Source: Candidatus Nyctobacter psychrophilus (GTDB lineage: Bacteria > Vulcanimicrobiota > Vulcanimicrobiia > Vulcanimicrobiales > Vulcanimicrobiaceae). From it: a stretch of DNA of 64,000 bases. Below are positions 42,851 through 51,310 of this stretch, one piece after another (the stretch's first letter is position 1; each line of letters begins with the position of its first letter). The DNA lies in the NCBI GenBank assembly GCA_014305025.1, contig JACRTY010000009.1, positions 1 to 64,000 on the forward strand, read 5' to 3'. Made by a program: the position numbers and the translations under genes. Below the pieces are notes generated by a model. That model was not told where the DNA came from. It saw nothing but the letters and a program-made list of their open reading frames with translations, and did no database searches.

Positions 42851-43237
42851 TTACCGAGCGGTGCCTTCTTCGTAAAGACGGCGGAATTCCGCAACCCCGT
42901 CGGGCCCGGAGACGATGGGCTCATTGTTCTCCGGTGAGATCCGTCCCGCGGCCAGTGCCGCGAGAGCCTCGTCATCCGCTCGATCGATCGCCTCGTTGAT
43001 CGCGGCTTGCAGGGCTTCGAATTTTCCGGCGATGCGGGCGTACTCCGCTTCTATCTCGAGCGCCGTGGGGATGTCGACGAAGATTCCGATGGGCTCGTTG
43101 CGCAGGTTCACGCGTAGCCGATGGCGCTCACTGAGGCGGCTTCGGATGAAGTCGACATTGCGAAAGTCGCTGAACGAAACGTCCAGGTCGCCGGCGATAT
43201 CGAGGTCGAGTAGACGACGAGGCATAAGCCGAATCAT
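42851..43237 (-). CDS. Hypothetical antitoxin-like protein (128 aa)
   Basis: GGAGG lies three bases before the ATG at 43237. The N-terminal part (SFSDFRNVDFIRSRLSER, then LRVNLRNEPIGIFVDIPTAL) recalls the Phd-like layout of a helix followed by a beta hairpin with 'x-G-x-x-V-x' spacing, and the rest is helical and acidic. The partner gene starts 5 bases downstream, as in toxin-antitoxin pairs. The assignment is tentative; no firm family match can be made by eye. Confidence 0.35.
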   Translation of the reverse strand: MIRLMPRRLLDLDIAGDLDVSFSDFRNVDFIRSRLSERHRLRVNLRNEPIGIFVDIPTALEIEAEYARIAGKFEALQAAINEAIDRADDEALAALAAGRISPENNEPIVSGPDGVAEFRRLYEEGTAR

Positions 43238-43618
43238 AGACCTCCGGCGTTATTTTGTCAAATGAATGGCGTCTGTGAATGCAGTGGACAGTCACTTTAA
43301 CGGCCACGTAGCGGATTACCAACTGCTGAGGCCGGTCTCAGTCAGAGCGCCCGTCTCGGGACGCCGTGGCCCACATGCTAGCTGGCGGACCTGGTGCCGC
43401 AATAAACGGACGGAAAGGCACGGTCCTACGGCGTGCACCAGCATACTCGTACGGCGAATTCAAAATGGGGTTACTGAAAAACCGTTCGTCCATCTACTGC
43501 CGAGCAGCAGCATGTTGCGCGCAACCCTATCCCCGCTCCGTTCATGCTGTTCTCTCTCCATACGCCCTTCATGCGATGCGTGAGGACGGTTGTTGTGCGC
43601 GCTCGCAGCATCACAGTG
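43238..43618. other. Non-coding stretch beside rimM
   Basis: No gene is supported in these 381 bases. The segment GGACAGTCACTTTAACGGCC near 43288 has the look of an insertion-sequence end, but no matching inverted end was found. trmD, the usual neighbour after rimM, is absent. Confidence 0.4.
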
Positions 43619-44119
43619 CTACTGCGGCTCTCCATCAAGCAAGCCTTCGGGCAATGTCGTCACGATGAAACCGTGCGCGACGTCGATGCTTTTGATGAAA
43701 GCCTTTACCAGCGGAACGAGCGCACGGCCGGGCTCAACGATCAAACAGTCTTGGGCTGGATAGTGTTCGATGCCGGCCACGCGGCCAAGTTCCGCTCCCT
43801 GCCCGTCGCTGAGCCGCAGGCCGATCAGCTCAGCGTCGAGGTATTCCTGGGGGCCCAGTGCGACATCGTCGCGCTCCGCACAGAGGTCGCAACCGACGAG
43901 TAAACGCGCCGCCTCAGGCGTGTCGATGCCGTCGAAACGGAGCAGCAGGCGCCCGTGCCCCGTGCGACTGCCGATGCAGCGTTCGGTTCGTTCGATGCCG
44001 TTGCCGATGAGGACGAAGGCGTTGCCTGCGGCGGGCATCTGCGCGTCGAGCGCGCGGCACTTCAGCTCGCCGTGGATACCGAAGACGCCCGTCAGCCGGC
44101 CAACCGTGACGCGGCTCAT
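43619..44119 (-). CDS. rimM: Ribosome maturation factor RimM (166 aa)
   Basis: Binds S19 and helps assemble the 30S head. The N-terminal VGRLTGVFGIHGELKC is diagnostic, followed by FDGIDTPEAARLLVGCDL, a PRC-barrel half and VPLVKAFIKSIDVAHG near the end. ATG at 44119 lies 18 bases after the khpA stop. Confidence 0.93.
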   Translation of the reverse strand: MSRVTVGRLTGVFGIHGELKCRALDAQMPAAGNAFVLIGNGIERTERCIGSRTGHGRLLLRFDGIDTPEAARLLVGCDLCAERDDVALGPQEYLDAELIGLRLSDGQGAELGRVAGIEHYPAQDCLIVEPGRALVPLVKAFIKSIDVAHGFIVTTLPEGLLDGEPQ

Positions 44120-44137
44120 CCGCGAGGGCGAAAAATA

Positions 44138-44782
44138 CTACGGTTCCTGATAGTCCGCCGGCTCGGACTCGCTGCGAAGCGGCCCCTCGAGTCGCACGTC
44201 TTCGGCCTCCTCGCCCTCGATGACGGCATCGCCGGGAATCTGATCGCCGGCGTCATCCTCTTCGAATTCATCATCCTCGTCTTCCTCGGCGTCCACGATG
44301 TCGATCGTCACGCGGCCCTCGGCGCCCGCGCGCACGAGCGTGCGCAGCGCTTGCGCGACGCGGCCGCCGCGGCCGATGACCTTGCCGATGTCTTCGGGAT
44401 CGACTTCAAGCTCAAGCACGGCGCCGCGCGCGTCGGGATGCAGTTCGACGACGACGGCGTCGGGGTTGCTGACGAGTTTCTTCGCCAGGAACGTCAGCAG
44501 TTCGACGGCGCGCGGATGTCCGATCTCCGGCGGTAACGGATCGCGCTTGGCGAGCGTTCTGCGCCGTGGCCAGCGGCCGCCGCCCTCGCCTTCATCGGCG
44601 GTCCGCTCCGGAAGGCCGGCGCGACCTCGCCGTCGTGCCGGGCGTTCGTCTTCGGGCTCGATCTCGTCGATCACCGTTTCGCCCGTGGCGATCGTCCGCG
44701 CGCCGAGCGTTGAACGCCGCTCGTCCTCTTCGCTCGGCGCTTCTTCGCCGAAGAGCCCGAATTCGTCGTCGAACGCGCTCAT
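44138..44782 (-). CDS. khpA: KH-domain RNA-binding protein, extended KhpA (214 aa)
   Basis: The KH fold is in the middle (about residues 95-170): LLTFLAKKLVSNPDAVVVEL and the GxxG loop in IGKVIGRGGRVAQALRTLV. KhpA is normally ~75-90 residues; here it has an acidic, Arg-rich disordered N-terminus (~90 residues) and a strongly acidic tail (AEEDEDDEFEEDDAG). KhpA binds RNA, usually with KhpB/Jag. The ATG at 44782 lies two bases after the rpsP stop, in the standard rpsP-khpA-rimM order. Confidence 0.88.
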   Translation of the reverse strand: MSAFDDEFGLFGEEAPSEEDERRSTLGARTIATGETVIDEIEPEDERPARRRGRAGLPERTADEGEGGGRWPRRRTLAKRDPLPPEIGHPRAVELLTFLAKKLVSNPDAVVVELHPDARGAVLELEVDPEDIGKVIGRGGRVAQALRTLVRAGAEGRVTIDIVDAEEDEDDEFEEDDAGDQIPGDAVIEGEEAEDVRLEGPLRSESEPADYQEP

Positions 44783-44784
44783 GG

Positions 44785-45075
44785 CTAGGTTGCGCTCGCC
44801 TTGGAGGCTCGCTTGGTTTGCGGAATCGGGCCGCGCTCGACGAGGCCGCGTTCCGCAAGCAACCGCCGCACGGGATCTGACGGCTGCGCGCCCTTCGAAA
44901 GCCAACTCTTGATCTTGTCCTCCTCGAGAACGACCGTTTTGGGATTGCTGCGCGGGTTGTAGTGCCCGACGATCTCGATGAAGCGACCATCGCGCGGCGA
45001 GCGCGCATCGGTCACGACGAAGCGATACGTCGGTTGTTTTTTAGCGCCCATCCGGCGCAGGCGAATCTTGACCAT
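44785..45075 (-). CDS. rpsP: 30S ribosomal protein S16 (96 aa)
   Basis: Small-subunit protein with the diagnostic N-terminus [20 protein letters not shown] and [14 protein letters not shown]. The tail is extended by ~10 basic residues. Lies 68 bases after ffh. Confidence 0.97.
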   Translation of the reverse strand: MVKIRLRRMGAKKQPTYRFVVTDARSPRDGRFIEIVGHYNPRSNPKTVVLEEDKIKSWLSKGAQPSDPVRRLLAERGLVERGPIPQTKRASKASAT

Positions 45076-45143
45076 GGGAACGTGCTCTTTTCGTGTTTGC
45101 CGAGGTGCACCGTCGCGCGCCTGCGCGGACGGAAATCGTTCGA

Positions 45144-46481
45144 TTAGCGGCGCCGCTTACCGCCGCCGAGTGCGGGCCCGCGGGAACGTTTCCCGCCGCC
45201 GCCGAGCTGTTTCATCATCGTGCGCGACGATTCGAATTGTTTGACCAGGCGATTGATGTCGGCGACGTTGGTTCCGCTTCCGCGCGCGATGCGCCGCCGC
45301 CGCGATGCATTGAGAATCTCGGGCCGGCGGCGCTCTTGCCGGTTCATCGAGCAGATGATCGCCTCGATGCGGTTGACGTCTTTTTCGTCGACCTCGAAAT
45401 CCTTGGGCACGAGTTTCGACATGCCGGGGATCATCTTCATGAGGTCGGTCATCGACCCCATCTTGCGCACTTGCCGCAATTGCCCCAGAAAATCGTCGAG
45501 CGTAAACTCGTTTTTGCGGAACTTTTGTTCGAGTTCTTTGGCTTGCTCGAGCGAATAAACGTTCTGGGTCTTTTCGATCAGGGTCAGCACGTCGCCCATG
45601 CCGAGAATCCGCGACGCGAGCCGATCGGGATAGAACGCTTCGAGTGCCGACAACTTTTCGCCGACGCCGACGAACTTGATGGGCGCGCCGGTCATCCGGT
45701 AAATCGACAGCGCCGCACCGCCACGCGCGTCGCCGTCCATCTTCGTGAGAATGATGCCCGTGATGCCCAGACGCTCGTTGAAGCCTTTGGCAACGTTGGT
45801 TGCTTCCTGGCCGGTCATGGCGTCGGCGACGAACAGAATCTCGCTCGGTTGCGTGGCGGCTTTGATCCGCTCGAGTTCGTCCATCAGCGCGTCGTCGATC
45901 TGCAAACGGCCCGCGGTATCCACGATCACCGTCGGTATGCCTAGGCGCTTGGCTTCCTCGACGGCGTGGGTGGCGATCGCGACGGGGTCGCGCGAGGTCT
46001 CGACGTAGACAGGAAGGTCGATCTGCTTGCCGAGCGTCTGCAGTTGTTCGATGGCAGCCGGGCGATAGACGTCGGCGGCGGCAAGCAGGCTGCGGCGACC
46101 TTGCTCTTTGAACCGCAGCGCAACTTTGCCAGCGTGGGTGGTCTTACCGGAACCTTGCAGGCCGACGAGCAAGATGACCGTCGGCGGAGCGGGCGCGAAC
46201 TGCACCCGCGCTTGCGCCCCGCCCATGAGCGTCACCAGCTCGTCGTGAACGATCTTGACGACCGATTGCGCCGGCGTCAGGGAGGCCAGGACATCGGCCC
46301 CGACGGCCTTTTCTTTGACGGCGTTGACGAACTCTTTGGCGACGGAGAGATTGACGTCGGCTTCCAGAAGCGCGACGCGAACTTCGCGCGCGACCTCGCT
46401 CACGTCCGCTTCCGTCAGCCGCCCGCGATTGCCCAGCCGCTGAAAAATCGCGCCGAGCCGTTCCCCAAGGGCTTCTAACAC
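45144..46481 (-). CDS. ffh: Signal recognition particle protein Ffh (445 aa)
   Basis: SRP54 GTPase that targets nascent membrane proteins. N domain ([20 protein letters not shown]), G domain with [15 protein letters not shown] (residue ~105), [23 protein letters not shown], and a Met-rich M domain ([20 protein letters not shown]) that binds SRP RNA. Homologues begin right before LEALGERL, so the GTG at 46481 is chosen although the frame is open to 46559. That GTG directly abuts a long inverted repeat holding its AGG ribosome-site bases. Confidence 0.95.
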   Translation of the reverse strand: MLEALGERLGAIFQRLGNRGRLTEADVSEVAREVRVALLEADVNLSVAKEFVNAVKEKAVGADVLASLTPAQSVVKIVHDELVTLMGGAQARVQFAPAPPTVILLVGLQGSGKTTHAGKVALRFKEQGRRSLLAAADVYRPAAIEQLQTLGKQIDLPVYVETSRDPVAIATHAVEEAKRLGIPTVIVDTAGRLQIDDALMDELERIKAATQPSEILFVADAMTGQEATNVAKGFNERLGITGIILTKMDGDARGGAALSIYRMTGAPIKFVGVGEKLSALEAFYPDRLASRILGMGDVLTLIEKTQNVYSLEQAKELEQKFRKNEFTLDDFLGQLRQVRKMGSMTDLMKMIPGMSKLVPKDFEVDEKDVNRIEAIICSMNRQERRRPEILNASRRRRIARGSGTNVADINRLVKQFESSRTMMKQLGGGGKRSRGPALGGGKRRR

Positions 46482-46539
46482 CGCCTGTTCACCCCACGTT
46501 ACCTTTGGTAACGCGGGGACCCCATGTGTTGAACAGGCG
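46482..46539 (-). promoter_or_regulatory. Nested hairpin abutting the ffh start codon
   Basis: Outer arms CGCCTGTTCA (46482-46491) and TGAACAGGCG (46530-46539) are perfectly complementary. Inside, CCCCACGTTACC (46492-46503) and GGTAACGCGGGG (46507-46518) pair with one mismatch around TTT. On the transcript the 3' end of the outer stem, including CAGG, touches the GTG start of ffh, so folding would hide the ribosome site. The space to acpP (46540-46604) has further GC-rich hairpins (GCGTGG/CCACGC). Confidence 0.65.
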
Positions 46540-46604
46540 CTGCGCCCTTCGGGCACCACGCCCCCCGCACGCGAAGCGCGCGTGGACCCCCACGCTCACG
46601 TTCA

Positions 46605-46856
46605 TCACGCTTTGGGGGCGGTCTCGTCGATCTTTTTGACGGCGTCGCCCACGGTTTTGATCGTCTCGGCCTCTTCGTCGGGAATGTCGATGTTGAATTC
46701 GGTTTCGAAGGCCATCACGAGTTCAACCTGGTCGAGTGAATCGGCGCCGAGGTCGTCGGTGATCGACGCCTCGGGCGTTACCTCAGCTTCGTCGACGCCG
46801 AGTTGATCGACGATGATTTTCTTGACCTTGTCAAAGGTCGTCCCAGTCGTTTCCAT
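46605..46856 (-). CDS. acpP: Acyl carrier protein (83 aa)
   Basis: Carrier of fatty-acyl intermediates on a phosphopantetheine attached to Ser40 in [13 protein letters not shown]. The four-helix acidic sequence and length are typical. GGAGAGG precedes the ATG closely. Confidence 0.97.
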   Translation of the reverse strand: METTGTTFDKVKKIIVDQLGVDEAEVTPEASITDDLGADSLDQVELVMAFETEFNIDIPDEEAETIKTVGDAVKKIDETAPKA

Positions 46857-46883
46857 GCCTCTCCTACGCGCGCCGGGCGCGAA

Positions 46884-47636
46884 TCACATCAAAAATCCGC
46901 CGTCGACCACGATGGTCTGGCCGGTGACGTATCGGGCGGCATCGGAACACAGGAACGTGACGACTCCGCTTACGTCTTGGGGGGTCCCCGCACGTCCGAG
47001 CGGGATCGTTGCCAGATAATGGGCTCGCGCTTGCTCGGGCATCGATTGCGTCATTGCGGTTTCGATGTAGCCCGGCGCGACGGCGTTGACTCTTACGTTC
47101 CGCGAGCCCAATTCCTTCGCTACCGACTTTGCCAAACCGAGCAAGCCCGCCTTGGAGGCGGCGTACGCAGCCTGTCCAGCATTGCCGGCCAAGCCCACGA
47201 TGCTCGACAGCAACACGATGGAGCCGCTGCGCTGTTTCATCATCGGCCGTGCCGCGGCCGTCGCCAAGTAAAACGCCGACTTGAGATTGACGTCGAGCAT
47301 CCGGTCGAGGTCGGCCGGCTTCGTGCGCAAGAGCAACGCGTCGACGGCTTGGCCGGCATTGGCGATCGCATGGTCGAGGCGGCCGAATTCACGTAAGACC
47401 GACGCGACGGCAGCGTCGATGCCCGCCGCGTCGGCAACGTCGGCGACGAGCGGCAGCGTCCGCGCCGCGGCCCGGGCTGCGCGCACCGCGTCGCGGGTCT
47501 CCGCGAGACTTTCCGTGGTTCGTCCCACCAGCGCAACGTCGGCCCCGTGCCGGGCCAAGTCGACCGCGATGGCGCGGCCGATGCCTCGGCTCGCCCCGGT
47601 AACCAGCGCCACGCTGCCCGCCAGCGACTCGTTCAC
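46884..47636 (-). CDS. fabG: 3-oxoacyl-ACP reductase FabG (250 aa)
   Basis: NADPH-dependent SDR of fatty acid elongation. TGASRGIG cofactor loop, NAGQ, catalytic Ser in VLLSSIVGLAGN, YAASKAGLLG with Tyr/Lys, and a C-terminal GQTIVVDGGFLM. GTG start overlaps the fabD stop (GTGA). The NNAG motif reads IANAG, a mild variant. Confidence 0.95.
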   Translation of the reverse strand: MNESLAGSVALVTGASRGIGRAIAVDLARHGADVALVGRTTESLAETRDAVRAARAAARTLPLVADVADAAGIDAAVASVLREFGRLDHAIANAGQAVDALLLRTKPADLDRMLDVNLKSAFYLATAAARPMMKQRSGSIVLLSSIVGLAGNAGQAAYAASKAGLLGLAKSVAKELGSRNVRVNAVAPGYIETAMTQSMPEQARAHYLATIPLGRAGTPQDVSGVVTFLCSDAARYVTGQTIVVDGGFLM

Positions 47637-48574
47637 GCGGCGCCTTCGGTCAGGCGGTCTGCAAGCGCGACCACGGCCTTATCATCGCCGACATGCATGG
47701 TGGGTGGTGCGTTCGGGAGGCGCTTCATCAACGGCCCCAGCACCGGCGAACCGCCGAACTCGACGACGAGATCGAGCCGTTCCCCAAGCAACCGCTCCGA
47801 GGCGGCATGCCACAACACTTCTTCGGTGACCGAGCGCACGAGATTGCGGCGAATCGACGCGACGTCGCGATACGGCTGCGCGTCGACGTTGGAAATGACG
47901 GCAAACTTCGGCAGCGCGATCGTGGCGCGCGCGACGAAGGGCGCAAACCGTTCGCGCGCCGGCGCCATCAAAGCGCTGTGCCACGCGCCGGACACGTTGA
48001 GCGGCACGACCCGCTTGGCACCGGCCGTCAGCGCCAGCTCGCCCGCTCGCGCGACGGCATCGCGGTCGCCGCTGATCACGATCTGCGCGGGCGCATTGAA
48101 GTTCGCGAGCTGCACGCGCCCAGTGTCGCGCGCTTCGGCAACGGCCTCGCGAATGCGCGCGACGTCGAGGCCGAGAATCGCGGCCATCGCGCCGGGGGCC
48201 GTTTCCGCCGCGGCTTGCATCGCCATCGCCCGCTCCTGCACGAGAGCGAGTGCATCCTCGAACGTGAGTGCACTCGCCAGCGTCAGACTGCAATATTCGC
48301 CGAAGGAATGGCCGGCGCTTGCGACCGTCGTGAGTGCATCGCCGGCCGCCGCGGCGAGCGCATAATTGACGACGAAGATCGCCGGCTGACTGTACCGCGT
48401 TTCGCGCAGCGCTTCTTCGGGGCCATTGCGAACGACCGCGCCCAGGTCGTAGCCGAGCACGCGGCGGGCGCGCGCAAAAAGATCCGCCACAACGGGAAAC
48501 CGCTCGGCGAGCGCGCCGCCCATACCGACGCTTTGCGAACCCTGTCCCGGGAAGACGACGCCGACGCGCGTCAC
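47633..48574 (-). CDS. fabD: Malonyl-CoA:ACP transacylase (313 aa)
   Basis: Loads malonate onto ACP. VVFPGQGSQSVGMG at the N-terminus, nucleophile serine in GHSFGEYC (residue ~90), arginine in VQERAMAMQ, histidine in VSGAWHSALM. The GTG at 48574 overlaps the fabH stop (GTGA). The usual plsX is not next to it. Confidence 0.95.
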   Translation of the reverse strand: MTRVGVVFPGQGSQSVGMGGALAERFPVVADLFARARRVLGYDLGAVVRNGPEEALRETRYSQPAIFVVNYALAAAAGDALTTVASAGHSFGEYCSLTLASALTFEDALALVQERAMAMQAAAETAPGAMAAILGLDVARIREAVAEARDTGRVQLANFNAPAQIVISGDRDAVARAGELALTAGAKRVVPLNVSGAWHSALMAPARERFAPFVARATIALPKFAVISNVDAQPYRDVASIRRNLVRSVTEEVLWHAASERLLGERLDLVVEFGGSPVLGPLMKRLPNAPPTMHVGDDKAVVALADRLTEGAA

Positions 48575-49593
48575 CCTATCCACTTCCAGGCGATGGAACC
48601 CCACGAGAGTCCGCCGCCGAACCCGGTGAACACGATGAGATCGCCGTCGTGCAAATCACCGCGTTCGATCGTCTCGGAGAGCGCGATCGGAATCGTTGCC
48701 GACGACGTATTCCCGTAGCGCTCGATGTTGACGACGATTTTTTCGCGCGGTACCTCGAGACGTTTGGCGGCCGCTTCGATGATGCGCAGATTGGCTTGAT
48801 GCGGGATGATCCAATCCACGTCGGCGGCGGTGTAGCCGGCGGCCGCGAGGACGTTTTTCGACGTCCCGACCATTTTGTTGACGGCGTACTTGTAAATCTC
48901 GCGCCCGCTCATCTCGACCTTATCCTTCTTCTGGTCGAGCAGCTCTTGCGTCATAGGGTTGCGCGAACCGCCGGCGTGCACGTAGAGCAGCTCGGGCACC
49001 CTTCCGTCGGCGCCGAGTTCGCAGCTCAAAAACGAGTCGCGTTCGGCCTGCGTGCGTTCGACGATCGTTGCGCCGGCGCCGTCGCCGAAAAGAATGCAGG
49101 TGCCGCGGTCTTCCATGTTCGTGATGCGCGAGAGCGTTTCAACGCCGATGATCATCACGCGGCGAAAGACGCCGGCCCGCACGAAGCTGGCGGCCATCGG
49201 CAGCCCATAGATGAAGCCGCTGCAGGCGATCTCGATGTCGAACGCCGCCTTGCCGACGGCGCCCAAGTTCGACGCGACGATGCAGGCCGTTGCTGGAAAT
49301 TGAAAGTCCGGCGTGACCGTGGCGACGACATAGCAATCGATGTCCTCGGGGCGCAGACCGGCGCGGTCGAGGGCGTGCCGAGCAGCCTCCGTGCTCAGGT
49401 CGCTCGACGCCTCGCCCGGTGCGGCATAGCGGCGCTCGCGCATGCCCGTGCGCGTGACGATCCACTCGTCGGAGGTGTCGAAAATCCGTTCGAGATCGGC
49501 GTTGCTCATCACGCGCTCGGGTACATAATGCCCGACGCCGCTGATCCGCGCGCCGAAAGCGTGACGAACGGGCTGCGGACTGACCCTGCTAAT
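48571..49593 (-). CDS. fabH: 3-oxoacyl-ACP synthase III, non-canonical start (about 340 aa)
   Basis: Initiates fatty acid synthesis by condensing acetyl-CoA with malonyl-ACP. The thiolase-fold catalytic triad is intact: cysteine in DIEIACSGFIYGL, histidine in IIPHQANLRII and asparagine in ERYGNTSSATIP. The first ATG/GTG codon (GTG 49512) would remove the conserved N-terminal strand. The frame upstream encodes exactly that strand (ARISGVGHYVPERVMSNADL) and stays open to an ATT that overlaps the rpmF stop (49593-49589), but no ATG, GTG or TTG exists in it. I mark the CDS from this ATT as the most likely initiation region; the exact codon is uncertain. Confidence 0.85.
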   Translation of the reverse strand: MSRVSPQPVRHAFGARISGVGHYVPERVMSNADLERIFDTSDEWIVTRTGMRERRYAAPGEASSDLSTEAARHALDRAGLRPEDIDCYVVATVTPDFQFPATACIVASNLGAVGKAAFDIEIACSGFIYGLPMAASFVRAGVFRRVMIIGVETLSRITNMEDRGTCILFGDGAGATIVERTQAERDSFLSCELGADGRVPELLYVHAGGSRNPMTQELLDQKKDKVEMSGREIYKYAVNKMVGTSKNVLAAAGYTAADVDWIIPHQANLRIIEAAAKRLEVPREKIVVNIERYGNTSSATIPIALSETIERGDLHDGDLIVFTGFGGGLSWGSIAWKWIG

Positions 49594-49792
49594 GGGTGTG
49601 GCCGGCCGGCTCGTCCTTTGGTTTGGTCACTTGCCGGCCATCGTAGAAGCCGCAATGTCCGCACACGAAATGCGGCCGCTTCGGCTCATGACATTGCGGG
49701 CACGCAACGGCGGTTACCGCACCGAGCTTCCAGTTAGCGGCTCGGCGGCTACGCGTTTTCGAGCGCGGGGTTTTCCATTTGAGATTTGCCAT
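49589..49792 (-). CDS. rpmF: 50S ribosomal protein L32 (67 aa)
   Basis: Diagnostic KWKTPRSKTRSRRAANWK N-terminus, then a zinc site CPQC and CGHC. C-terminal tail EPAGHTH is longer than usual. The stop (TAG) overlaps the candidate ATT start of fabH. Confidence 0.97.
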   Translation of the reverse strand: MANLKWKTPRSKTRSRRAANWKLGAVTAVACPQCHEPKRPHFVCGHCGFYDGRQVTKPKDEPAGHTH

Positions 49793-49798
49793 CGTGTG

Positions 49799-50176
49799 TT
49801 ACTCCGGATGCGGGCAGCGGCAGGTTCCATCGCGTTTGCGGCCGCACTCCGGGCAGAGGCCCGGGCAGTTTTCACTGCACGCGAGCGTCAAGGGAAGCGC
49901 CGAATCGATCAGTTGCCGGATGAGGTCCGCCACGTCGAGTTCGTCGCCGTGCAGGACGTTGTTTTGGCCGAGCGGGTCGTCGCGCCCCAGGACCGGATCG
50001 AACCGTTCCGCGAGTTCGAGGTGGAGCGGAAGTTCCACGGGTTCGAGACACCGGCCACATTCGCCCGCGGCTCGTCCGTCCACCGTTCCCTTCAGTTCCA
50101 GACCTCCTCCCATGCGCCGGATCCGCAGAGCGACGTCCACAGGAAGCGGAAAGCGGAAGTCCGCAAAGTCGGGCAC
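49799..50176 (-). CDS. yceD: YceD-family (DUF177) protein (125 aa)
   Basis: Found upstream of rpmF in most bacteria and linked to 23S rRNA/large-subunit assembly. The conserved ECGRCLEPVELPLHLEL and a cysteine-rich tail (CSENCPGLCPECG, then CRCPHPE) are present; the tail could bind zinc. The GTG start has GGGAGG eight bases upstream. It is shorter at the N-terminus than many homologues, and coding-like sequence continues upstream without a start codon. Confidence 0.88.
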   Translation of the reverse strand: MPDFADFRFPLPVDVALRIRRMGGGLELKGTVDGRAAGECGRCLEPVELPLHLELAERFDPVLGRDDPLGQNNVLHGDELDVADLIRQLIDSALPLTLACSENCPGLCPECGRKRDGTCRCPHPE

Positions 50177-50404
50177 CGGGATCGCCTCCCGAACCTCCAG
50201 TTCGCATCCGGTAAGGAGGACGCCGCCGATATCGACGGACGTTCGCGAACGTTTCGTGCGGTGTGCCGTGGTCCGAGTCCCCCGAGGACAACGTTCCGAT
50301 GATAGGGTCGTCCCCGCCCCTTGTCAACGCGCTTCCTCGGCCTAGGCCAGACTTGCGAGCGCGGCCGATCGTCGCGATTGAGCGGCGTAACGGAGGATCA
50401 ACAG
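50177..50404. other. Divergent intergenic region between yceD and the transglycosylase gene
   Basis: Holds the strong minus-strand promoter described below and about 115 bases of yceD leader. On the plus strand, GGAGG at 50392-50396 serves the transglycosylase ATG at 50405; I see no clear plus-strand promoter. Confidence 0.5.
50299..50327 (-). promoter_or_regulatory. Strong sigma-70 promoter of the yceD-rpmF-fab-ffh operon
   Basis: TTGACA (50327-50322, perfect -35) and TATCAT (50304-50299, four of six plus TAT) with an exact 17-base spacer. Transcription should start near 50292 and run through yceD, rpmF, fabHDG, acpP and possibly ffh to rimM. Confidence 0.8.
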
Positions 50405-51142
50405 ATGCAGGAACTGAGCGGAATCCGGTTCGGTACGCAGATTGCCGCGGCGGCACGCGCGCACGGCATTGACCCGAAATTACTGGCAGCGGTCGCTGCG
50501 CAGGAAACCGGCGGCCCCGGCGCATCGTCGGGCAACAACGTCGTCGGCGACCATGGTCATGGCCACGGGGTTTTTCAGATCGACGATCGCAGTTGGGCGT
50601 TCGCCCGTAGCGCGGCTGCCATGGATCCGGCGCAGAACGCCGACAAGGCAGCTTCGATTTTGGCCGACAATCTGGGCCGGTACGGCGGCGATGTTCGCAA
50701 GGCGCTGTCCGCCTATAATTCCGGCTCGCCGACGGCAACGGGCACCGCGACGACGTGGGGCGACGGCCGAACGCTCGGCTACGCGGATTCGGTGCTGCGC
50801 CATTACGCCGAACTCGGAGGCGACGCGCGCGAGCAACTGATCGCCGATAACCGCGACTCGAGTATCGGCGTCAATGCCCTTGCGCGGCGGTACGGAGCCA
50901 TGCAATCGCGTCCCAGCTGCGCTACGACGCAAGTTCCCGTCGCTGGTTCCTCGGATGCGGCGGCTTTGGCCGCGTTGCAAGCGCCCGTGCCGCTGCCGCC
51001 GGCAGCAACGCCGACCGACACCCGATGGCGTTCGTGGAGCAGCCTCAACGCAGGCGCCGCGGACCCCGCGCAAGACGCGGATCGCGTGCTCGCCGGTCTC
51101 GTGGGTGCAAGCACGGACGACGATTCCGATGCACGGGCCTAG
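50405..51142 (+). CDS. SLT-type lytic transglycosylase (245 aa)
   Basis: GGAGG eight bases upstream decides the ATG at 50405. Residues ~8-130 form a lysozyme-like transglycosylase domain: IDPKLLAAVAAQETGG with the catalytic glutamate, GHGHGVFQIDDRSW, and KALSAYNSGSPTATG. The C-terminal third is Ala/Pro/Thr-rich. No signal peptide is seen, which suggests export by a dedicated apparatus or a phage-like or secretion-system muramidase. Two small coiled-coil proteins follow. Confidence 0.8.
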   Translation: MQELSGIRFGTQIAAAARAHGIDPKLLAAVAAQETGGPGASSGNNVVGDHGHGHGVFQIDDRSWAFARSAAAMDPAQNADKAASILADNLGRYGGDVRKALSAYNSGSPTATGTATTWGDGRTLGYADSVLRHYAELGGDAREQLIADNRDSSIGVNALARRYGAMQSRPSCATTQVPVAGSSDAAALAALQAPVPLPPAATPTDTRWRSWSSLNAGAADPAQDADRVLAGLVGASTDDDSDARA

Positions 51143-51310
51143 GAGGATTGCGCGGCGCTGAAGTCCCGCACGATTCGGTTCCGCCGAATCCTGCACAGCG
51201 GTGGAAGCCGGGCCAGAGCCCGCCATACTCTAGCGGCAACCCTACGATGGCGTGATTGAGCGTCAACTTCACTTCGACAATAGAGACTAACGGACACAAA
51301 GGAGCGCGAC

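Noticed and set aside
43288-43330. Insertion-sequence end (IS21-like)
   Set aside because: The string looks like a transposon terminus, but I found no inverted mate or transposase, so it is not called.
46482-46604. SRP RNA gene next to ffh
   Set aside because: The structured region lacks the conserved SRP helix-8 motifs; it is treated as leader hairpins.
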